64,000 nucleotides of DNA, from contig NW_026907680.1 of assembly GCF_028389875.1 (NCBI RefSeq), positions 1,550,001 to 1,614,000 on the forward strand. Reading direction: 5' to 3'. Origin of the DNA: Rhea pennata (Eukaryota; Chordata; Aves; Rheiformes; Rheidae). Shown one piece after another: positions 43,950 through 64,000 of this stretch. The translations under genes and the position numbers were made by a program. The notes under the pieces were generated by a model. That model made no database searches. It saw only the letters and a list, made by a program, of their open reading frames with translations, and was not told the DNA's origin. Position 1 is the stretch's first letter; every line of letters begins with the position of its first letter.

Positions 43950-45752
43950 GGCACCGTGGGCACGCGCAGGGTGCCCCACGCCGCCCTCCCCCCCGCCCAC
44001 GCGGGGCACCCCACGCGGCCCCGCCCCCCCCATCATCGCCACGCAGGGAAGAGCCTCACACGGGCTTGACAAAACACAGTAATTTAATAAAAAACCCCAA
44101 TCACCGCTGTGATCCCACCCGCTTTACACACGGTTACAGCGGCGCCCCGGGCAGCGAGACTCTCCCTTCCCCACCGGAGGAACGCGCGGCACAGAGGGGC
44201 CGCGGGGAGGAAGCCGCGGCGCAGGCGCGCTCGAGGTAGCTGCCAGCAGGCCGCAGCGACACGAGAAGGTCCCTGCTGCTCGCAGAGAATCCCCGAGGGA
44301 AAGGGCGCTGGCACCTCACCTTAACCTCACGTATTACACACACATCCTTCGTATCGCAGTTTTATACCTCTGTTTAAAAAAATAAACCACATCAACTTCT
44401 AACCCCCTTTTCGATTTGCCTGAATTTGCAAGGGATGCCCCCCCTTAAAAAGTGGGGCCCGCTCTTTGAAACAAAGGCAAGTGTTTTCCCCCAAAAGCCA
44501 ATTCCGCAGAAGGGGAACGGCGGCACGTGCAGGCGTGGTGAGACGCTCGCGCAGGCATCGTTCCGCAGCGGGGACGTTCCACTGCTGCCCGAGCTTTGAG
44601 ACCGTCACTGCAACGGGAACCGCAGCTTGGCCGGCGGCCCCAGAGCTTGACTCGTTCCCGAGAAGCCGGAGGCTCTGGCCAGGCGGCGGCCGCTCGCCCC
44701 CAGGGAAGAAAAAGAGAAAAAAGCCATTTCTGGGCACGCTCTGGCAAGGCAGCAGGAACTTCGGGATGTTCCCCGAAGTTCCTGGGATGAGCCCACGCAG
44801 GTGTATCCACTCTGGTTTCATGTGGGGATGCTGAAGCCACATGCCAGTCTGCAAGGCCCTAAAAGTAAGGAGCTGCTAGCAGAAAAGCTAACGTGAGAAA
44901 TAAAAGAATTTTTAAAAAATTAAAAAGCAAAGGCAGGGTAACGTTCTAGTCGTACTCAATCACCCACAACATCTTCTGTCTCGTAAGATGGTCACATTTG
45001 AATGGTATGCTTATTTTGTTTTGGTTTAAATCTATCTTATAAACACCTACTGAAACCAGCAAGTCAAAAAGTTTTCTCTTTCCCTTATATCTGCAGTGGA
45101 GACACCTGAAGCATCCAGAGAGGTCACAAAATCCAATTATTCCAATGAGCAGGGATAAAAGACAACATCCTTTCAGATCGCATCTAATTAAATTAACCAA
45201 AAATCAGTGTAAGCGCTAACTTGGCGCCTGTTATGCCCATCTGGAATCTCTTGGATCTTGTGAATCCAGCAGTTGGCCGCGTTGCAGTAACTGTCTTTTC
45301 AAGGGACTGCTCGCCAGCGAGCGGCTGGGTACAACTGCGGGAGACACGTCCCAGCTGCGCTGCTGCATTCCACCCTCAAACGCGGCAAGCGCGGGTTCAT
45401 TGCTGAGCCCTGCGGTCAGTTAAGCTCTTTAGAGTGCTTGAAGAGTAAATGCAAGAGAAATAGCAAGGGGGGTTTAAATACGATTTGTTAAGGTGAGGAG
45501 CCAAATAGAAAAGACCTGCCTGGAGTTCCTGTTTAGATACATTTCATCAGTAAAAAACAATACAACGTTTTACAGAGTATCCTCCCCAAAACTGTACAGA
45601 AATTACAAACATTTCCCCTCTGTCCATAAAGCAGAGTTTAAATTATCCCATTTCATAGTCCATATTCAAGGCAACAAGTGAAACGATGCTGCTCAGTTCG
45701 TCTTGTCGGAGAAGCAGGATCGTTCTTCTGAGCTGCAGTCCTGCTGGAGATG
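43950..45752. other. Intergenic stretch between exchanger 5' end and TMEM209 B stop
   Basis: Contains the CpG-rich 5' flank of the exchanger gene (to about 44,330) and then AT-richer DNA that should include the TMEM209 3' untranslated region (minus strand, from 45,752 downward). No clear polyadenylation site could be fixed. Confidence 0.5.
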
Positions 45753-57554
<11,802 letters not shown>

Positions 57555-57839
57555 TTAGATTCTCACTCTGTACAAGACCTTTAAAAAAGTAAAAAAGCAA
57601 AAAGAAATTACATAAAAGGACTTCACATTGAGGTACCAAATCGTGTGTAGTGTTAAGAATGAGCTTCAGTGGTTTAAAAACAAAAAACAAAAAACAAAAA
57701 CAAAAAACCCAAAACAATATTCCTCTTATAAACTGCATAAGCACTGTCACCTCTTCACAGTGAAACAGTTTCCATTTTCTCCACTGAGGTACAGAGGACA
57801 GAAAAGAGAGCCAGATTCCAACAGCGTTTTTGAGAAATA

Positions 57840-59200
57840 GCATTTTTCGGAATGCTGAGGCAACACTGCCTTCTCCAAGCAAGGAAAACAGACCAAGAAA
57901 ACATCTTGCACAACCTGGCAGTTTTCCTACTGAAAACACCCACCTATCTCCTTCTGTCAGCTCAGGACAGCTCTGTACCCTCCCCACACCGTCCCCCCTT
58001 TACACCACAAAATGCCCTATGTAACAGAAATAACGCTTCCTGCATATTCTACTCCTCTCATCACTCTAGCACACACCATGCCACACACACACACACACAC
58101 ACGCGGGCGCGCTTGTCACCCGCCGACAGCCCGCCGCACTCCCAGGCCTCGCTGCCAGGCCCTGAGTCGGCAGCGACACCGCCGCTCCGCTCCGCTCCGC
58201 CCCCGAGGGCGCCGCGGCCCAGCCCCAGGCCCAGGCCCCGCCCGCCGCCCCCACCGCAGCCGCCTCCAACGATTGGTCGCGCAGAGGTGACGTCACCGGA
58301 ATCAGTTCTGCGGGGGGGGGGGCGGGGCGGGGGGGAACGCCGTTGCCGGGGAGATGCCGTTAACGGCGGGGGGGGGGAGGGGGGCGGGGGAGACGACTCC
58401 GCTTTTGAAAAACAACGTTCGCCCGTGCACAGCCCGGCCGCTTTCCTACTGAAAACCCCGGCCCGTGTCCGTCTCCAGACCCTCCGCACACCCCCCCGCC
58501 TTTACGCCATAAATGCCGCACACAACAGCAGTAACACTGGCCACTTTCCCTGCTCCTCCCATCAGCGCAGGAAACTGCCACGCCTCCCCCGGCCACAGGC
58601 TTCAAAACCTCTCAGCTACTTCGTCGCTGAACACAAACATACAGGAGTTACCTCAGAGAACACGCGGTTTAACTGAAATGACAGGATTTCACACGCACAG
58701 CCCTCTCCCACCTCCACCACCCTAGACCCTTCCCCACACCCCCCCCACTCTGGCACACACCACGACACGCACGGACACTTGTCACCTGCCAGCGGCCCGC
58801 CGCGCTCCCAGGCCTCGCTGACAGGCCCTGAGCGCGCACGCCCCGGCTCCCCCGCAGCCAAACCCCGCCGACCACAAGCAGACTCGGCCCCGCAACGAGC
58901 AGGCGCCCCGGGAGGGCGGCGACACCGCCGCTCCGCTCCGCTCCGCCCCCGAGGGCGCCCAGGCCCCGCCCCAGGCCCAGGCTCCGCCTTCCGCCCTCAC
59001 CGCAGCCGCCCTCACCGCAGCCGCCTCCAACGATTGGTCGCGCGGACCCGTGACGTCACTGGAGGCAGTTCCGCGGGGGCGGGGTGCCGTTGCCAGGGGT
59101 ACGCCGTTGCCAGGGGAACGCCGTTGCCAGGGGGACGCCGTTGCCAGGGGGACGCCGTTGCCAGGGGGATGCTCGCGCAGCCGCCCCGGACGCCCCGGCC
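57840..59200 (-). promoter_or_regulatory. CpG-rich TMEM209 copy B promoter, two tandem modules
   Basis: Counterpart of the copy A promoter with the same two-module build. Inverted CCAAT boxes are at 58272-58276 and 59033-59037, and TGACGTCA sites at 58288-58295 and 59051-59058. Small indels separate it from A, mainly in G runs (around 58,310-58,385) and in the number of 18-bp repeats. It is the presumed promoter of the intact TMEM209 copy. Confidence 0.7.
59085..59170 (+). repeat. 18-bp repeat array with X-box-like (RFX) motifs, copy B
   Basis: Five nearly perfect units of the same 18-bp repeat found at the copy A promoter. The degenerate unit of A is absent and the first unit reads gccgttgccaggggtac. 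One unit reads GTTGCC-AG-GGGAAC, the best X-box-like match. Copy number differs between the two duplicated promoters, so the array is changing by slippage or unequal exchange. Confidence 0.75.
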
Positions 59201-59679
59201 GATGGCGCCTGCCCGACCCGGCCGCAAGCGGCGCCAGGCGCCATGGCGGCCCCAGCGCGGCGGCCGCGACGCCCCCCGCACCCTGCCGCCCGCCTTGGCC
59301 GCCACCGGCCGTGCCCACACCCGGCCGTACTCTTCCCCTGCTCGGCTCCCACTACGGCCGCGTGCGGGCACACCCCCCGGCTGCCCCACGCCAGAGCCTG
59401 GCCAAACGTGTTGCTCCTGCCTGCAAACCTCACCACGAGGAGCAGGGAGGAATAAAAGCACCGCTGGCCGCTGAAAGGGAGCACAACGAGTTACAGCAGA
59501 CCGCTCTGTGAGCGCGGGCCAGCGGACAACCTCAGCTGCTCCAAAACCCTTCCTGCCTTTGCCTCAGATCCCAAGCACCAACCTGAAATTAAGAAAGCCT
59601 AAAAAAGGAGATTAACTACAAGCCTAGACTGCACAGTTATCGATAAACACAGTGTCTAATGCTTGGCCACTCTTTACAG

Positions 59680-59771
59680 TGTGCTGTAGGTGACCCTGCT
59701 TGAGCAGGGGGGTTGGACGAGATGATCTCCAGAGGCCCCTTCCAACCTCCACCCTTCGATGATTCTGTGAT
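59680..59771 (+). mobile_element. CR1 LINE 3' fragment (duplicate of 10,610 copy)
   Basis: Same truncated CR1 tail at the equivalent place in the duplicated segment, so it inserted before the duplication. Confidence 0.9.
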
Positions 59772-60583
59772 GGGCGCTTTCTCTCGCAGCTCCTGCTGTG
59801 GGGGGAATGGAAAATGCGTGGAGGACAAAGAGGCTAGAAGCTGGTCTGAGGTGCGGATCCTTACCGAGGCTTGTCAGTCTGCAGAGAGAAGGGGACTCAA
59901 TCCTCATGAAGTGCTGATGAAAGTCTCCCTGAGCAGGCTCTCAAGCAAAGCTCCTGCATTTGCAGATGCGCACGCACCAGATGGAACGATGAAGCCTGGT
60001 CCTCCAGAATCGCCATTGCTAGTGAGGGGCCGCAGGCTTTGCCCTGACTTGGGCTTGCTGGAGTGTCAAGGTGGAGCAGAGTGGCACTTGGAGGAGGCTC
60101 TCCTTCAGCAGCTTAAAGGCCTGCCAGCTTTCTTGAGCTCCTTTGCCCTTCTGAGCTGCCTCCCCTGGCATCCCCCTAGCAGGTCTCTGCAGAAGGGGAA
60201 GCCTGCTCGCCTCAAGGCCAGCCTCTGGGCTCTGCTGCCCTCCTTCCTACCTGCCCTCAGGCTCTGCAACTCCACTAGTTCCCGGGTGCTACAGCCCAGG
60301 TGGCCATGGACGCTGCTGGCACCAAGCCTCCGGGGTGGCCGCTTCCCCTTCTGGCCCTGGGCACCCGCCTTCTTCCCCTCACGCCCGCAAAAGCCCAGCA
60401 CTCAAGGGCACCCAAGAAACACACAAGAGCTAGCAGTTCCCTCCCACCATGCAGCCAGTGGACAAAGTCAGCCAGGGCTCAAAGAAGGGCACTGGAAGGG
60501 CTCTTGTACAACCAGCAACCACAGGACAATGCATTTGCAGAATGCAGGCTAGCACAAGAAGGACCCCAGTCAGGAACACTTAC

Positions 60584-62717
60584 CACTCCTGTGTTCTGAT
60601 GGCCTACATTCACAGGCTGTGTAGCACGTACCCTAGCTTCTGGACGTGGTTTCTTTCCACCTGCTGCTGCATTCTGTGCAGAGCACTGTGAGGAGACTGG
60701 GAATGGACTGCAAATATACACACGGGGAGGTGGTATGAGCACAGGGGGAGTAGGATCTCCACTCCCCCCTCACAAGCTGGGCACCTGCTTCTGCAGCAGA
60801 AGGCAGTGCTGCAGCAGAAGCACAGGGATTCCACTGACTGCAGGTACATCAACAGCTGTGAAGACTACCCCCAAATAAAACACTCAGGGCTGCACATCAT
60901 GCCCGAAAGAGAGCTCTAAGCTCGCCCACAGCATGACTTTCTCTCCATGCAGTGAGGATAGAAGCAGGGTCATCTACAGGACAGGCTCCAACTCATACCA
61001 CTACCCCTGTCCTGCCACATGCATTAGCCACTGCTCCATGGCCCCAAAGACTCTCTGTTCAGGGATGGGCAATGGATGGTTGCTGGGCTCCCAGTGTCAA
61101 AGAAGGAGAAAGGCATCAAGGCAGTCAAGCACAAAGCTCTGAGCAGGTGGGAGCCAGCACAGAGCTCTGAAGAACCCTTCCCCACAGACAGAGCCCATAT
61201 GAAGGCGGAGCATGCGTGCAGGTCACTGGGACTCAGCCGCTGGGAAGCCTTGCTCCCAAAGCACTTTCTGAGCAGCCTGCCCCAGCCCTGGCAATGCAGC
61301 CCTAACCAACCTGTGCTGGGTGGCTGCTCCCTTCATCAGGCAGGGGGGAAAGAAGCAAGGCAAAGTACTCACGTTGGAAAAATACTTGGAAGAGGAGTAG
61401 AGGACAAAAAAGGAGCCGCTCTAGTGGCTGTGAACATTGATTCCCTCATCACCTTCATCTGCAAAGGTGAGAAAGAGAGGTGAGATGCTGCCAAGGAAAG
61501 GATCTTGCTGCTCACAAGGGCAGCCCATGTTTCCATGCTCCGGAGAAGAAGCTGCCTCTCAGAACTGCAGAAACAACCCTTGCTCTTGCTCTGCAGCCCC
61601 TCCATTCTACACAACAACAGCTGTGGGGGAATAGGGGAGAATGGCTAAAAGCTCTGGCAGGCTTTTGTCGAGGGTAAGAGCCGAGAGTCTGAGTTAAGAG
61701 AGCAGTTCCTGCCTATAGAGAATTCAAGGGAGGAAAGCCCAGGGGAAGGCAGCTCACTAAACTCTAGGGAAATGTGTCGGTCAGCCTGCTAGGGAGGATG
61801 AGAGAGAGCAGTGGGGGTGCAATACATCTGTTTTACCAGGAGGAAACGTTTTTCTCAGTCCCTGCGCTCATCCTTTCCCTAAACCTTCCTGTCAGCACCC
61901 TTTTGCTCTGAAAGGCAGTTGAGCAAGGCTGAACATCCCTTTCTTGTTCAGACCAAGCATCTGAATAATCACACAGCTGAGCAAAAACTCTCCATCTCGT
62001 ATTACAGAAAGGCTCAGTGCTTCCATGGCCACCAGAAAGAGCAGTGTGTTCATGGAGAGTGCAGGAGTTACAGATATATTGTAAAACTAGTGCACAAGTG
62101 GCATTTCTGAAAGCAAAGCCCCAGGGAAAGTCCGACAAGGCTAAGCAGAACCCATGGGAAGGGCCCTTCTACAGCCAGTGCCCAGAGCACAATGCTTTGG
62201 CAGAAAGCAAGCTGGCAAAAGAAGGACCTCCATCAGGAGCACCTACCTCTGTTGACTTCTGATGGCCATGTACAGGCCACGCAGCTGCTGCTCGAGCTTC
62301 TGGCATTTGCGTCCTCCTGCCCAGTAATTCCTTCTTCGCAGAATGTGAGTGAATTCCTGGAAGCATGCTGCAAATACACACCGCGGGGATGTGTGCCACA
62401 GGACACTCAGGACTGCACAACATGCCCAAAAGAAAACTCGAGGAGCCCACAGTTGAGACTTTTTCTCCAGGCACCAAGGAGAGCAGCAGCGTCAGCTCCA
62501 AGGACAGGCTCCAGCACACACCATTACCCACTGTCCTGAGCACTCCAGTAGCCACTGCTGTGTAGCCCCCAAGGACAAGCTTTCTTGGAAGCTTCAGAAA
62601 TGGAACCGGGAATAACTGCTCCGTCCCTTGCAGTCCTTCTCTCTTCAGGCACTTACGTCCCTCCTTCCCATCCTCTTCAAAGAGCCCAAACAACCTGTCC
62701 TTGCCTCTAAGGGCTGC
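60584..62717 (-). other. Cassette alpha (copy B side): exon-like blocks
   Basis: Duplicate of the alpha blocks: 62657-62717 with an intact gtaagt donor, 62247-62367, 61373-61458, 60774-60837 and 60584-60707. Sequence is nearly the same as the 11.5-13.7 kb copy. Keeping the donor lost in copy A makes this the better candidate for a transcribed version. Confidence 0.45.
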
Positions 62718-64000
62718 CTGAGCCAAGGGCACATCCTCTCGAGCCTGCTGCTTGCCACCCCTGACTGCTGCCTGGAAATGACCTTCCTTCCTCCTTGCTG
62801 CTGGCAGTCAAAGGAAGGGCATTGCCCAAGGGGAAACACCACAGCTTTGGGGAGATATTCACCCAAGGCACTCCTCCCCTCCAGCAGCATTCCTTGCAGC
62901 CCTCTCTTCCACCTCACTCCTCTCTACTAGGCTGCTCACCACAGCTCTACATGCCTGGAGACATTGTTGGCAAAGGATTCTGTGGCAGCAGGCACAAAGG
63001 CTCTCTCTCACCTGAAACAGGGCCCTCCTGCCTCTTCCAGGCCCTGCATGTATGTGCACACACATAGACTCCCCTTTGCATTCACATCCACCAACTCTGC
63101 ACAAGTGTGTGTCATGCTTCAGTGACACACAGAGATGCCAGCCAGTGGGGTGTAGTCACACTCTGTTGGTGCCAGCCACCAGAGGGGACTTCAAAGGAAG
63201 AAAAGGGCTCCTAGCTCCCAAAATTCATCCACAACTCTGCAAACAGCCTCTGCTCCTTGGCCTTGCTGCCAGCAGGGCTCCGATTTCACTTTGACATACA
63301 AAGCTCGATCCTGTCCTGGCCACAAAAGACATCCTCCGCCTTTCCTCCTGCCTAACTGCATACTCACAGGTCTGAGCAAACAACGCACACCCTGCGGCAA
63401 AGCTCACACCAACACCTCCCTCTTCACAAGGCTTGACAAGAGCATGCAGACTTTTCCTCAGCCTCCAAAATTGCCCTGAGACACCCAGCACTGCTCTCCG
63501 CAAATGAGCAGCATCCACATTTATTTCACCTACGCGCTAGGAGAAAAGGCCCTCCTCTTCCAAAAGGACCACTTACATTGACTTTCCCAAAGGTCTGGGA
63601 CTGACAGTCTGACAGGCACTTGCTCCGGGCTGCCCAGCCAGCAAGAGAGGCCTAGTCCTCATGGCAGAGTTTAAAAGGCATTCAGGCGGCACGGCTCCCT
63701 TCTGCCGGGGAGGGCGGCAGGGCTGTGTGAGCAGGGTGTGCGTGCAGCCAGGTGTGCCCAGGGCTGTGCCTGAGAGCAGTGTCCTGGGAGGTCAGGGTGC
63801 CCAGGGCCATGCCTCTGCCACCTGCGATGGTCAGCACTCAGCCTGCCTGGGCAACTGCCTGCAGGGCTGCGGGGAGAAGCCGTGGGGGGAAGGAGCAGCC
63901 CACAAAAGGGCAGGATCACAGTGCCCCAGAGTGGGGGCTGCGTGGGGCAAGGCTGCTCAGAGCTGCTGCTCAGCCCCAGGAGCTTGCCCGGAGGAAAGTC

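Overview
The window looks like avian nuclear DNA. Truncated CR1 retrotransposons end in the typical bird 3' tail, coding exons are short with GT-AG introns, and there is no dense bacterial-style coding. It is unusually rearranged: nearly every recognisable gene is present two or three times, in direct or inverted orientation, and mostly incomplete. A recently amplified region is implied (microchromosome end, W or germline-restricted chromosome are candidates), but the sequence alone does not say which.

Layout. 1-8.4 kb: minus-strand TMEM209 copy A, whose 3' end lies off the left edge. 8.8-10.2 kb: its CpG-rich, internally duplicated promoter region with an 18-bp repeat array. 10.6-14.9 kb: minus-strand cassettes of an unrecognised exon family. 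14.9-24.0 kb: mostly unassigned DNA with CR1 copies and a terminal CARD-domain exon (21.8-22.05 kb, minus). 22.4-30.4 kb: a pair of 1.1-kb inverted repeats enclosing plus-strand cassettes of the same family, a 725-bp LTR and a Ser/Gly-rich terminal exon. 30.4-33.1 kb: a plus-strand fragment of TMEM209 (copy C, two exons). 33.2-34.0 kb: another Ser-rich terminal exon, minus strand. 34.0-37.1 and 40.3-43.9 kb: two copies of a YccF/DUF307-plus-CAX cation/proton exchanger gene facing each other tail to tail, both broken in different places. 45.75-57.5 kb: TMEM209 copy B, complete (14 coding exons, 560 codons plus stop). 57.8-59.2 kb: its promoter. 59.7-63.9 kb: a repeat of the 10.6-14.9 kb cassettes.

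Positions 1-14,868 and 49,273-63,898 form one direct duplication with an offset of about 49 kb. Within it TMEM209 B keeps the more conserved residues and A has drifted without a visible stop. The other genes are partial. The exchanger copies together preserve exons 1-16 but neither has the second half of the protein. No tRNA, rRNA, CRISPR or complete autonomous mobile element was seen. The most interesting material is the unnamed cassette family with its low-complexity terminal exons, the tandem RFX-like X-box array at both TMEM209 promoters, the CARD exon, and the tail-to-tail exchanger pair.
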